A stretch of 64,000 nucleotides of DNA. It comes from Polaromonas sp. P2-4 (GTDB lineage: Bacteria > Pseudomonadota > Gammaproteobacteria > Burkholderiales > Burkholderiaceae_C). The notes beneath the pieces were generated by a model. That model made no database searches. It worked only from the letters and a program-made list of their open reading frames with translations, and had not been told where the DNA came from. The position numbers and the translations under genes are program-made. This document shows, piece after piece, positions 38,646-48,163 of this stretch. The stretch covers positions 4,580,001-4,644,000 of the forward strand of contig CP087965.1 in assembly GCA_024703855.1 (NCBI GenBank), in the 5' to 3' direction. Position 1 is the stretch's first letter. Each line of letters begins with the position of its first letter.

Positions 38646-40080
38646 TTAGAGTTTGAGCCCCAGGGCTTTGGCCACGCCGGCGCCATAAGCCGGGTCCGCC
38701 TTGCTGCAGTTGGCAATGTGGCGTTTCTGGATGTCGACAGACGCACCACCCACCGAGCGGGCCGTGTTTTCAAACAACACCTGTTGCTGCGCCGGTGTCA
38801 TCAGGCGGAACAGGTTGCCGGGTTGCGAGTAGTAGTCCTCGTCAACCTTGTGGTTCCAGTGGTCGGCCGCCCCTTCAATCGACAGCGGTGGTTCCGCAAA
38901 ATCAGGCTGCTCCTGCCACGAGCCTTTGCTGTTGGGCTCGTAACCAATCTCGGCGCCCTTGTTGTCGTCCACGCGCATGCTGCCGTCCGTGGTGGTAGCT
39001 GTGGAAGGGGCATTTGGGGGCGTTCACCGGAATCTGGTGGTGGTTCACGCCCAGGCGGTAGCGCTGCGCGTCGCCGTAAGAAAACAGGCGCGACTGCAAC
39101 ATCTTGTCGGGCGAAAAGCTGATGCCGGGCACCACGTTGGCGGGCGAGAAAGCCAGCTGCTCAACCTCGGCAAAGTAGTTTTCCGGGTTGCGGTTGAGCT
39201 CCAGCACGCCCACATCGATCAGCGGGTAGTCGCCATGGGGCCAGACCTTGGTCAGGTCAAACGGGTTCAGGTGGTAAGTGGCCGCGTCCTTCTCGGGCAT
39301 GATTTGAATCTGCAGATTCCAGCGCGGGAAGTCTTTGTTGTCGATGGCGTTGAGCAAGTCGGCCTGTGAACTTTCGCGGTCGCGGCCGACCAGTTCGGTG
39401 GCTTCTGCATCGGTCAGATTTTGAATGCCTTGCTGGGTGCGCAGATGGAACTTGACCCAGAAACGTTCGTTGTTGGCGTTGATGAAGCTGAAGGTGTGGC
39501 TGCCAAAACCGTGCATGTGGCGGTAGGACTTGGGCAGGCCGCGGTCGCTCATCACGATGGTGACTTGGTGCAGCGCTTCGGGCAGCAGCGTCCAGAAATC
39601 CCAGTTGTTTTCGGCGCTGCGCAGATTGGTGCGCGGGTCGCGTTTCACGGCGCGATTGAGGTCGGGAAACTTCAGCGGGTCGCGCATGAAAAACACCGGC
39701 GTGTTGTTGCCCACCAGGTCCCAGTTGCCTTCTTCGGTGTAGAACTTGACCGCAAAGCCGCGGATGTCGCGCTCGGCATCGGCCGCGCTGCGCTCGCCGG
39801 CCACGGTGGAAAAACGCAGCACCAGTTCGGTTTTTTTGCCGATCTGCGAAAAGATTTTGGCCTTGGTGTACTTCGTAATGTCATGTGTGACGGTGAAGGT
39901 GCCGTAAGCTGCCGAGCCCTTGGCATGCATGCGCCGCTCGGGAATGACCTCGCGCGCAAAGTGCGCCAGCTTTTCCAGGTGCCACACGTCTTGCAGCAGT
40001 ACCGGGCCACGCGGCCCTGCGGTTTGGGTGTTCTGGTTGTCAACAACGGGGGCGCCGGCTGCGGTAGTTAACTTGCTCAT
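38646..40080 (-). CDS. Monofunctional haem catalase (small-subunit clade), one frameshift
   Basis: About 477 residues after correction. It converts hydrogen peroxide to water and oxygen. The distal His lies in RRMHAKGSAAYGTFTVTHDI, the structural Asn region is PRTNLRSAENNWDFW, and the proximal haem Tyr is in RLFSYGDAQRYRLG. The substrate-channel motif MHGFGSHTFSFINA is present. One extra base near 38993 breaks FHSYH from DGSMRVDDNKG. The start is ATG 40080 (MSKLTTAAG) with AGGAGA upstream. It ends ...VAKALGLKL and is followed by a terminator. Confidence 0.93.
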
Positions 40081-40258
40081 GTTTGCTCTCCTGGTTAATA
40101 GGTTGAAACTATTGATTGGTTGTTTATTGTGTTCATAAACTATTAGAAGAGCAATGGCCGATCCATAGTAATTGTTCAAGGCGGCGATAGGCTGCGGCTT
40201 GATCTACCGTGAAATTCGGGCTTGGGTATGCTGGCGGTTTTTCAGGAGTACACGCTGT

Positions 40259-40636
40259 ATGGATTCTCAATTTGATAAAGGCCTGGCCACCCGCAAGCAG
40301 GTGATGGGCGAAGACTTCGTCGCCAATGCGTTTGCCAATGCCTCCGATTTCACGCGGCCGATGCAGGAGCACATCACTGCCAAAGCCTGGGGTGATGTCT
40401 GGCAGCGGCCCGGCTTGGACCTGAAAACGCGCAGCCTGATCACGGTGGCGATGCTGACTGCCCTGGGCAAGCAGCATGAGCTCAAAGGCCATGTGCGCGG
40501 CGCGCTCAACAACGGCGTGACGCCTGAGGAGTTGCGAGAAGTGCTGCTGCACGCCAGCATCTACTGCGGTGTGCCATCGGCGGTAGAGGCGTACCGAAGT
40601 GCGGCTGAAGTGGTGGATGGTCCGAAGAAGGGCTGA
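40259..40636 (+). CDS. 4-carboxymuconolactone decarboxylase-like protein
   Basis: 125 residues, intact. The PcaC-type signature includes KAWGDVWQRPGLDLKTRSLI and LKGHVRGALNNGVTPEELRE followed by LLHASIYCGVPSAVEAYR. In the protocatechuate pathway PcaC decarboxylates 4-carboxymuconolactone, but no other pca gene lies nearby, so the role is unproven. ATG 40259 (MDSQFDKGLATRKQVMG) is preferred to the upstream start at 40172. It is divergent from catalase. Confidence 0.85.
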   Translation: MDSQFDKGLATRKQVMGEDFVANAFANASDFTRPMQEHITAKAWGDVWQRPGLDLKTRSLITVAMLTALGKQHELKGHVRGALNNGVTPEELREVLLHASIYCGVPSAVEAYRSAAEVVDGPKKG

Positions 40637-40702
40637 AAGCAGACTCAGACTGTCTTTCTGGTGGTAATTTGGCCTGAGGTCGACGGATCTATTGCATAGT
40701 TT

Positions 40703-40719
40703 GCTATTGATTTGTTAGC
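40703..40719. repeat. 17-bp palindromic repeat, copy 5
   Basis: GCTATTGATTTGTTAGC between convergent genes (carboxymuconolactone decarboxylase-like and the exported protein). Confidence 0.65.
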
Positions 40720-40766
40720 AAACAACATTTTCTACAGACTCTGTACGGGCTCGCAACTCGCCCGAC

Positions 40767-41423
40767 TTATTTGTTCTCTGGCAGCAGGCCTTTTGCTTCG
40801 ACCATAAGTACGCCGTTACCTGCTGCTTGCAGCGTCAGCTGTTTATCGATTCCTCCGATGAAGAAACCAGTCCCGACGAAAATGACGTCGGTACTGGAAA
40901 CTGTCACCAGTTCAGGCTCGACGTTCAAGGCACCATACACCAGCACATAGCGTTCGTTCCGGTTGGGCGGGTTGATAAAAACCGTTTTTTCATACCCCAT
41001 GCCCCGCTTTTTCATGCCGGTGTGTTGGTAGACCCTGACCGGTAAAAATTCAGCATCCAGCGTTTCAATGCGCATAGCTAACTGTGTGTATTCGCTGGTG
41101 TTGAATGCGCCGGGCGCCTGCGGAAGGTTGGTAATGTTGACCGCATACGTCTGCTTGTAGGCGGGAAGCTCCATCAGGAGAAAGGCTTGCCTACCTTGCC
41201 CGAAATTATGAACAGGTGACTTTTCGTCCAGCTTCAACTCGGCTTTTTCAAGCGGTAGCGCCAATTTGGCAAACTGTTTGAGCTGTTGACAACACAGCAC
41301 TGCGCCGTGCGCAGAACTGTTCACGCTTTGGGTCTCTACAGCAGCAAGGCCTTGCGCCATGCTCGCGGACTGAACTGCAGCCAGGCAGGCCGTCACTGCC
41401 ACGCCAGTGAAAAAATGATTCAT
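40767..41423 (-). CDS. Exported protein, possibly MalM-like
   Basis: About 218 residues from ATG 41423 (MNHFFTGVAVTACLAAVQSA), a clear Sec signal peptide. The mature part begins with an AVLCCQQLKQFAKLALPL segment and continues as a beta-rich sequence. A double Cys followed by Leu-rich spacing recalls MalM-family periplasmic proteins, but the match is weak and no maltose genes are near. It lies 24 bases downstream of a lipoprotein gene on the same strand, so the two may act together in the cell envelope. Confidence 0.6.
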   Translation of the reverse strand: MNHFFTGVAVTACLAAVQSASMAQGLAAVETQSVNSSAHGAVLCCQQLKQFAKLALPLEKAELKLDEKSPVHNFGQGRQAFLLMELPAYKQTYAVNITNLPQAPGAFNTSEYTQLAMRIETLDAEFLPVRVYQHTGMKKRGMGYEKTVFINPPNRNERYVLVYGALNVEPELVTVSSTDVIFVGTGFFIGGIDKQLTLQAAGNGVLMVEAKGLLPENK

Positions 41424-41447
41424 GAATCGAAACGCCAATGAGCGAGG

Positions 41448-42175
41448 TTATTTTTTCAGGTCAGCAACAATCTGTTTGACCAGAATATCGACGCTGGCAG
41501 TCAGGCAAGTCCTCGTTTTATCAATGTTGGCTGTCAGCGCTTCAATATCCTTGAATTTGCAATCGGCCGTGGCTTTGATATGCACAACGTCCTTGCTGCC
41601 GTTGTTGTAGCCATAGTGGTAGGCCTCTCTGTACAAAGTGGCTTGTGATTTGCTGTCGGTGAGTTCTGCATCCACGACGACTGAAGGGTAGTAGTCTGTT
41701 GACGCACCTGCGGCAAGATACGACGACGTCAATGCGCAGCAGCAAGGACGCATCCTGACCTTGCGCCATGCGCACCGATGCCTTCACATCCTCTGCCTTG
41801 TCGCTTCGTTTGGCGGGCACGGCTATCACTTCATAGCCCAGTTGCCTGAGGCCCGGCAGTGCTTTTTCATAAAAGGCGGCGGTGAGCTTTGTTTTCTGGG
41901 GGTCCAACGCGTCGTTGAGCCGTTTAGTTTTGCTGGATGTATCAGCAGCCACAATAGCCTGCGCCAATCAGTCCAAAACTCAAGCCTGGATGATTGACAA
42001 CCTGGGCCATGTATTCGTCCTGATCATTCCAATGTGGAACGGTAATTTTTTTGATGCTGGCAGATGCTTCGCTGTTAAAAGCCTGCTTCTCAAATTTGGT
42101 AGCGCAACCAGTTACCAGCAATGAGCCCAACAGGACAATCAGGCAAGCGCAGCGGTTCATCAACGTTTTAATCAT
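41448..42175 (-). CDS. Putative lipoprotein of unknown function, two frameshifts
   Basis: About 240 residues after correction. ATG 42175 gives MIKTLMNRCACLIVLLGSLL followed by the lipobox LLVTGCATK, so the product should be lipidated. The frame shifts near 41960 (LSFGLIGAG to IVAADTSSKTKRL) and near 41725 (LLLRIDVVVS to YLAAGASTDYY). The last frame ends LVKQIVADLKK. The middle has PGLRQLGYEVIAVPAKRSDK. I do not recognise a domain. It precedes the exported MalM-like protein in an apparent two-gene unit. Confidence 0.6.
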
Positions 42176-42291
42176 CAAGGTTTCCAAAAAAATGGTGGCA
42201 CAGTTTGTGGCGTGTGGAGTTTAGGTGTCACGATGTGTGGCTGGTATTGGTGGAAGACCCTAGTGTTCAATCGTGTACTTGAAAAAACTGT

Positions 42292-42418
42292 TTAGCGCCT
42301 GGCGTTGCGCTGCAGCAGTTCAATCACCGAGGCGAGGGTGTTGGCGGTGGTGTCTTCTCCGGCCAGCAGCAAGGCGAGCTCTTTGCCCGCGACCAAGCCG
42401 TCGTCGATGACGCTGCCG
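42292..42418 (-). pseudogene. Cytochrome P450 fragment (I-helix region)
   Basis: Between an in-frame TAA near 42418 and TAA 42292-42294 the minus strand reads PGSVIDDGLVAGKELALLLA, then GEDTTANTLASVIELLQRNA. The AGEDTTA block is the oxygen-binding I-helix signature of cytochrome P450. No other P450 part (haem Cys loop, ExxR) is found nearby, so this is a small remnant. Confidence 0.6.
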
Positions 42419-42635
42419 GGTTAGTCGGCGGCTGCAAGCTGGATTTTGTGGTTTTGGCAACGCTTCCGAAGGCATTTCGTCATCGAAAGCTGGGGCTGGT
42501 TGATGCGCTGAGCATGTTTAAAACGCTGGCGGTGGATTGAACTGCGGCGCGGCTGGGCGATCCGTCCGTATTTGCCAGGAGGTGAGATTTGGTGTGCTTT
42601 GAGCCCTTCCAGTCCGGGCGGAATGTGCACGAGAC
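42419..42635. other. Gap with no recognisable gene
   Basis: A short plus-strand frame ending TGA near 42540 reads FRHRKLGLVDALSMFKTLAV, which could be another gene tail, but I cannot assign it. Nothing else was seen. Confidence 0.3.
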
Positions 42636-42652
42636 GCTATAAAAAGTATAGC
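42636..42652. repeat. 17-bp palindromic repeat, copy 6
   Basis: GCTATAAAAAGTATAGC, 16 bases beyond the stop of the PAS-LuxR gene. Confidence 0.75.
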
Positions 42653-42667
42653 GGAGCGCGCGAAGAG

Positions 42668-43234
42668 CTACCCCGCCATCAGTTTATGCACCAGGTCGGC
42701 CGTGGTGCTGGCCTTGTATTTGCGCATCAGGCGAGCCCGGTAAATCTCGACGGTGCGGGGGCTGATGAGCAGGGCGCGGCCGATTTCCTTGGAGGTCAGG
42801 CCGTCCATCAGGTGGGCGGCCACTTCACGCTCGCGCGCCGTCAGCTCGGCGGTCACCGGGCGGCGCGAACTGAGGTCTTCAAAGGTCCAGATGCCGGCTT
42901 CATGCGGCGCACTGCGGTTGAGCGCCCGCCCGGTCACGTGGCACCAGAAGATCTCGCCCTTGTTGCGTCCATCGGCGCGCCTCATGATGCGGTCGTCGGC
43001 GTACACGCCCTTGGTATTGAGGATGGGCAGCATGCGCGCACCAATGCGTTCGTATTCGTCCACGCTGGGGTACAGCACCAGAAAGGATTGACCCACCAAC
43101 TGCTCGCGCGAGGCCCCAAACATCTCGCACAAATGCTGATTGCAGTCCACAATCGACCGGTTGCGGGACAACACCAGTCCCACCGGTGCCAGGTCGAAAG
43201 CGAGTTGGTAATCCACTCCTCCATCTACTTTCAT
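42668..43234 (-). CDS. PAS-domain LuxR-type transcriptional regulator
   Basis: 188 residues, intact. The PAS domain (about 8-120) reads LAFDLAPVGLVLSRNRSIVD and CEMFGASREQLVGQSFLVLY. The LuxR helix-turn-helix is ELTAREREVAAHLMDGLTSK followed by EIGRALLISPRTVEIYRARL. The protein may sense a small ligand or redox signal directly, as no receiver domain is present. It is divergent from scoAB, and a perfect inverted repeat lies in the gap, so it probably controls scoAB and itself. Confidence 0.9.
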   Translation of the reverse strand: MKVDGGVDYQLAFDLAPVGLVLSRNRSIVDCNQHLCEMFGASREQLVGQSFLVLYPSVDEYERIGARMLPILNTKGVYADDRIMRRADGRNKGEIFWCHVTGRALNRSAPHEAGIWTFEDLSSRRPVTAELTAREREVAAHLMDGLTSKEIGRALLISPRTVEIYRARLMRKYKASTTADLVHKLMAG

Positions 43235-43253
43235 CGGGCTAACCTTTACGAAA

Positions 43254-43275
43254 AACTACGTACTTAAATACGTAG
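43254..43275. promoter_or_regulatory. Perfect inverted repeat, candidate operator of the PAS-LuxR regulator/scoAB
   Basis: ACTACGTA-N6-TACGTAGT (eight-base arms, spacer CTTAAA), 20 bases upstream of the regulator start and 47 upstream of scoA. The repeat shape and site fit a dimeric LuxR-type HTH protein. Confidence 0.6.
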
Positions 43276-43321
43276 TATCGTACTGGATTGGTTGAATGCA
43301 AACAACAGAAGGAGACTATTT

Positions 43322-44029
43322 GTGAATAAACTTTTCCCCTCCGCAACCGAGGCCCTCAAGGGCATCGTCAAAGACGGCCAACTGATGGCCGTCGGCGGTT
43401 TTGGACTGTGCGGTATTCCTGAGGCGCTGATTGATGCGCTGAAAGACAGCCAGGTTAAAAACCTCACCGTGATCTCCAACAACGCGGGTGTCGATGGTTT
43501 CGGTCTGGGCAAGCTGCTGGAGACGCGGCAGATCAAAAAAATGATTTCCAGCTATGTTGGCGAGAACAAGGAGTTTGAGCGCCAGTACCTGGCCGGTGAG
43601 CTGGAGCTGGAGTTCACGCCGCAGGGCACGCTGGCTGAAAAGCTGCGCGCAGGTGGCGCCGGCATTCCGGCCTTTTTCACCAAGACCGGCGTCGGCACCA
43701 TGGTGGCCGAAGGCAAGGAACTGCGCGAGTTCGACGGTGAGACCTATGTGATGGAGCGGGCATTGGTGCCCGATGTGGCGCTGGTCAAGGCGCATCGCGC
43801 CGACAAGTCGGGCAACCTGCAGTTTCGTCTGACGGCGCGCAACTTCAACCCGGCCGCCGCCATGGCCGGCAAGATTTGCATTGTCGAGGTGGAGGAGGTG
43901 GTGGAAACCGGTGAGATGGCACCCGACTCGATTCACCTGCCGGGCATTTATGTGCACCGCATTGTGTGCAACCCTCATCCCGAAAAGCGTATCGAGAAAC
44001 GAACCATCACAGAAAAGGCAGGGGTTTGA
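43322..44029 (+). CDS. scoA: 3-oxoacid (succinyl-CoA:acetoacetate) CoA-transferase subunit A
   Basis: 235 residues. The A subunit of a heteromeric class I CoA-transferase that moves CoA from succinyl-CoA to a 3-oxo acid such as acetoacetate. Motifs: LMAVGGFGLCGIPEALIDAL, ISNNAGVDGFGLGKLLETRQ, GTLAEKLRAGGAGIPAFFTK and FRLTARNFNPAAAMAGKICI. The start is GTG 43322 (VNKLFPSATEALKGI) after AAGGAG; the longer frame from 43292 lacks a ribosome site. The scoB gene begins two bases after the stop. Confidence 0.95.
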   Translation: MNKLFPSATEALKGIVKDGQLMAVGGFGLCGIPEALIDALKDSQVKNLTVISNNAGVDGFGLGKLLETRQIKKMISSYVGENKEFERQYLAGELELEFTPQGTLAEKLRAGGAGIPAFFTKTGVGTMVAEGKELREFDGETYVMERALVPDVALVKAHRADKSGNLQFRLTARNFNPAAAMAGKICIVEVEEVVETGEMAPDSIHLPGIYVHRIVCNPHPEKRIEKRTITEKAGV

Positions 44030-44031
44030 TC

Positions 44032-44670
44032 ATGGGCTGGACACAAGACCAAATGGCAACACGCGCTGCGCAAGAACTCGAAGACGGCTTTTACGTCAAC
44101 CTCGGCATCGGCATTCCCACCTTGGTGGCCAACTTCGTGCCCGATGACAAGGAAGTCTGGCTCCAGTCAGAAAACGGCATGCTGGGCATCGGCCCTTTCC
44201 CGACCGAAGACACGGTGGATGCCGACCTGATCAACGCCGGCAAGCAGACCATCACCACCATCAAGGGCTCGTCGATTTTCGGCAGCCATGACAGCTTTGC
44301 CATGATCCGTGGCGGCAAGATCAATTTGTCCATCCTCGGTGCCATGCAGGTCAGCGAAAAAGGCGATCTGGCCAACTGGATGATTCCCGGCAAGATGGTC
44401 AAGGGCATGGGCGGTGCCATGGACTTGGTGGCCGGTGTCAAGCGCGTCATCATCCTCATGGAACATGTCGCCAAAAAGAAAGACGGCACCGAAGACCTCA
44501 AGATTCTTGAGCATTGCACGCTGCCGTTGACGGGCGTGGGCGTGGTGAACCGCATCATCACCGACCTGGCCGTGATGGACGTGACACCGCAAGGGCTGAA
44601 GGTGGTTGAGCTGGCGCCCGGCGTGACGATGGAAGCCCTGCAGGCCAAGACCGGGTGCAAGCTGCACTGA
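44032..44670 (+). CDS. scoB: 3-oxoacid CoA-transferase subunit B
   Basis: 212 residues, intact. The catalytic Glu is in WLQSENGMLGIGPFPTED. The N-terminal motif FYVNLGIGIPTLVANFVPDD and GGKINLSILGAMQVSEKGDL match the family. It forms the active enzyme with ScoA, supplying acetoacetyl-CoA for thiolysis or reversing the reaction. The C-terminal end ELAPGVTMEALQAKTGCKLH recurs as a diverged relic at 48060-48142. Confidence 0.96.
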   Translation: MGWTQDQMATRAAQELEDGFYVNLGIGIPTLVANFVPDDKEVWLQSENGMLGIGPFPTEDTVDADLINAGKQTITTIKGSSIFGSHDSFAMIRGGKINLSILGAMQVSEKGDLANWMIPGKMVKGMGGAMDLVAGVKRVIILMEHVAKKKDGTEDLKILEHCTLPLTGVGVVNRIITDLAVMDVTPQGLKVVELAPGVTMEALQAKTGCKLH

Positions 44671-44741
44671 TGGCCGGTGGCGGCGCGCAGTTTCAGGCTT
44701 CTGCGCTGCGCGGCCGTCGATGCTGGTAATTTAGTCTGCTG

Positions 44742-44783
44742 TCCCGGAAATAGCTGCGATATGAAGTCGCCTTATTTCCGGGA
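44742..44783. repeat. Inverted repeat between scoB and the sensor kinase
   Basis: TCCCGGAAATA at 44742-44752 and TATTTCCGGGA at 44773-44783, perfect 11-base arms with a 20-base spacer. Could be a terminator-like hairpin for scoAB (followed by AAAA on the plus strand, not T) or a regulatory site for the kinase gene that starts 79 bases later. Confidence 0.5.
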
Positions 44784-44862
44784 AAACACATCTTCCGGAT
44801 CACCCGTCCGCGGCTCTCGCACACGCAAATCGAGGGAATGCGCGTGCTAGACTGAAATCACA

Positions 44863-47585
44863 ATGCTTCGCTTCATCCTCTCATCAAAGTCCTCGTTGAC
44901 CTCGGTGAGATGGCATGCGGCGGGCATCGCCGCTTTGGCAGCGCTGGCGTTGTGGGTCAGCTGTGTTAGCCCGGCTTTCGGCGCAGGCGGTGCCGAGCCG
45001 CGGCGAGAGCATGTGACGCTGCAGCTCAAGTGGCGGCACCAGTTCCAGTTCGCCGGCTACTACGCCGCCGAGGCGAAAGGTTTTTACAAGGACGAAGGGC
45101 TGGAAGTCACGATTAGGGAAGGCGGCCCGGACAGACCGCCCGTGGCCACAGTCCTCGGCGGTGAAGCCCAGTTCAGCATTGGCGACTCCGACCTTGTAGC
45201 AACCCGGATCAGTGGACAGCCGATTGTGGCGTTGGCAGCGATTTTCCAGCATTCGCCCTATGTCCTCATGAGCCGGCAGGATCGCAATATTCGCACTCCC
45301 AGCGACCTCGTCGGCGCAAAGGTCATGCTGTCGGAAGGCCAGGGCGCCATCCAGCTGCGCGCCATGTTGCAGCGCGAGGGCATCGATCCGAAGCGCGTCA
45401 CTATTCTTCCGCAGTCATGGAAGCTCGAGGACCTGATCGCAGGCGAGGTGGATGCCATGTCGGCCTACGCCACCGTGGAGCCTGAGCAACTACGCGCCCG
45501 TGGTGTAGAGCCGGCGTCAATGCTCAGTCTTGACTACGGTGTTGATTTCTACGGCGACATTCTCTTCACGACGGAAGCTGAAGTCGTGGAAAACCCCGAG
45601 CGCACCGCCGCGTTCCTGCGCGCTACCCGCAAAGGCTGGGACTATGCGCTCAGTCATGGCGATGAGATCGCCGGTTTGATCCTGGGCATGGACGGTGTCG
45701 TGCAACGAGGGCTGACGCGCGAGACACTGATCAGGGAAGCCGTCGCGATGCGACCCTTTATCCTGCCGGATGTGGTGGAGATCGGGCATATGAATCCCGG
45801 CCGGTTCGAGCACATCGCCCGGATTTTGGCGAACCTGGGACTGGTGCGGACCGATTATTCACTGGCGGGTTTGATGTACGCGCCCCACGCCGGCGTCAAT
45901 CCCCGGCTGTTGCGATGGATGACGGGCGCCGGCCTGGCAGTCTCCGCGGTGGTGCTGCTGGTGCTTCTCTGGAATATGCAGATTCGTCGCAAGGTGCGTG
46001 AGCGGACGCAGGAATTGCAGGCAGAAGTCAACCACCGAACTGAAGTGCAGCAGCAGCTGAAAGTCAGCCAGGAGATGGTTCAGCTGATGTTTGGCACCGC
46101 GGCAACGGGCATCGTGATGAATACGCCCGATGGACATTTGCTGCTGGCCAATCCCGCTTACTACGCGACCGTTGGGTACACTGAGGCCGAGTTGCGGGCG
46201 ATGGACACGCGTGAGCTGACGCATCCCGAGGATCGCCCCCGTTATGCCGGGCTGAGGGACCGGATGCTCGTCGGGGAATTCGACAGCTTTTCCGACGAAA
46301 AGCGTTACCTGAAAAGGGCGGCGGTGCCGTGTGGGTTCATACCACGGTGTCGCTGGTGCGCTCGGCTGACCGGCTTCCGACGCACATCATCGCCGTGACC
46401 GAGGACATCACGGCGCGCCGGGCAACAGAGGAAAAATTGCGCCAGAGCGAGGTGTTGCTGGCCATCGCAGGGCGCACGGCGCAGCTCGGCGGCTGGCTGC
46501 TGGATTTGTCAGCCGACCGCATGCTGTGGTCCGACGAGGTCTGCAAAATTCACGAAATGCCGGTGGGCAGCAAGCCGCTGCTGCAAGATGTCCTGCAGTA
46601 CTACGCGCCGGAGTGGCAGGAGAAAATCGCTGCTGTATTTCGCCGTTGCATCCACGACGGTACGCCCTTTGACGAAGAGCTGGAGATCATCACCGCCAGC
46701 GGGCGTCGGCTGTGGGTCCGTGCCATTGCCGAGGCGTTGCGGGACGGCAGCGGCAAGATCACCCGGGTGCAAGGCGCCTACCAGGACATCACCGAGCGCA
46801 AGCAGGCGGAAGAAAATATCCTGCGCCTCAACGCCGAACTGGAAGACCGGGTGCGCCGGCGCACAGCCCAGCTGGAAGCGGCGAACAAGGAGCTGGAAGC
46901 TTTTTCCTATTCCGTGTCACACGACCTTCGCTCGCCCTTGAGTACGATTGATGGATTCAGCAATCTGATGGAGCGTATGGGCGCGGACAAGGTCGGCGAG
47001 CAGGGCAGGCACTACCTGAGCCGGATTCGCGCAGGGACCCGGCAGATGGGTGAGCTGATTGAAGGGCTGCTCTCCCTTGCCAGGCTGGCACGCGATCCGT
47101 TGCAGTCCGGGACGGTCGATCTTGCGGCCATCGCCCGTCGGGCGGCACAGGCGTGCAGGGAGCGGGAGCCTGACCGCCAGGTGCAGATGCACATTCAGGA
47201 GGACCTGCTGGCCTACGGCGATCCCCTGTTGCTGTCGGTCGTCATGGATAACCTGTTGGGCAATGCGTGGAAGTTCACCTCAAAGCAGGTGGCGGCGCGG
47301 ATAGATATCGGCCGCAAGGCCGGGGCAGACGGCGAAACAGTTTATTTCGTCAAGGACAACGGCGCCGGGTTTGACATGATCTACGCCGACAAGCTTTTTG
47401 GTACCTTCCAGCGGCTTCATTCGCCTTCGGATTTTTCGGGCACCGGCATAGGGCTGGCCACGGTGCAGCGCATCATCTCCAGGCACGGCGGGCGGGTTTG
47501 GGCGCACGCTGTGGAAGGGCAAGGGGCGGAGTTCTATTTCACCCTGGCTGCCGTAGAGGTTAAAAACGCTGCGGTGGCAGCGTGA
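44863..47585 (+). CDS. Sensor histidine kinase with NMT1/THI5-like periplasmic sensor domain, one frameshift
   Basis: About 907 residues after correction. An N-terminal signal/membrane segment (IAALAALALWVSCVSPAFG) leads into a periplasmic substrate-binding domain: LQLKWRHQFQFAGYYAAEAK, GFYKDEGLEVTIREGGPD and GEAQFSIGDSDLVATRISGQ. A transmembrane helix follows (GLAVSAVVLLVLLWNMQIRR), then two PAS domains, HisKA with the His in SYSVSHDLRSPLSTIDGFSN, and HATPase (NLLGNAWKFTS, GTGIGLATVQRI). One A is missing near 46317, between KRYLK and GGAVWVHTT. The domain set suggests direct sensing of a pyrimidine or similar small ligand. No response regulator is adjacent. Confidence 0.87.
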
Positions 47586-47638
47586 CATTCAACCCGGCAA
47601 GCCTGTCGGTCATGGCCTGAAAAAGCCGCAGCCGTATT

Positions 47639-47990
47639 TCAGTGCGCCATCTGGCCAAAGCGCCCCTGCGTTGAAGTCCTGCATTGCCTGCAGGATTTCA
47701 CCTTGGGTGTTCATCACAAACGGCCCGTGGCCAACGATGGGCTCGTCAATGGGTTCACCGCTGAGCAGCAGCAGGGTCGCATCGCTGTTGGCTTCCACTT
47801 GCAAGTCTTCGCCCGCACGGTCCAGCAGCACCATTTGCGCTTCGCGCACCACCTCCTGGTTGTTCACCAGTACCGTGCCATGCAGCACGACCAGCGCGGC
47901 AGTGCGTCCTTCTGAGATGGGCAGCGTCGTCGTCTTGTCTTGCTGCAGCCGCGGTGCTTGCAGTAATGGCAGAAACTGGGTGTCAGCGTT
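47639..47990 (-). pseudogene. Pirin C-terminal relic
   Basis: The minus strand reads APRLQQDKTTTLPISEGRTA, then HGTVLVNNQEVVREAQMVLL and LLSGEPIDEPIVGHGPFVMN, the second cupin of a pirin. With one extra G removed near 47670 the end becomes AGRFGQMAH with TGA 47639-47641, a typical pirin C terminus. The N-terminal half is missing; homology stops near 47990. It is different in sequence from the intact pirin at 33877-34740. Confidence 0.75.
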
Positions 47991-47997
47991 CTATCGG

Positions 47998-48142
47998 TGG
48001 AACGCTCGCCAAAAAGAAAAGACCCTGTTGTAGCGCCATGAGGGTCGGATTCCAATTTCTCAAAGGGCTGAAATTTATCGAACTGGCGCCCGGTGTGACC
48101 ATGGAGTCACTGCAGGCCAAGACGGGCGTGAAGCTGCACTGA
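47998..48142 (+). pseudogene. Relic of a second CoA-transferase B subunit
   Basis: From about 48060 the plus strand reads LKFIELAPGVTMESLQAKTG VKLH up to TGA 48140-48142, matching the last residues of ScoB at 44670. A short stretch around 48005-48025 resembles the VAKKKD part of scoB. The remainder of the gene is gone. It lies head-to-head with the pirin relic, and both have lost their 5' parts at the same point. Confidence 0.75.
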
Positions 48143-48163
48143 GCCCGGCGCGCGGGCGGCAGG

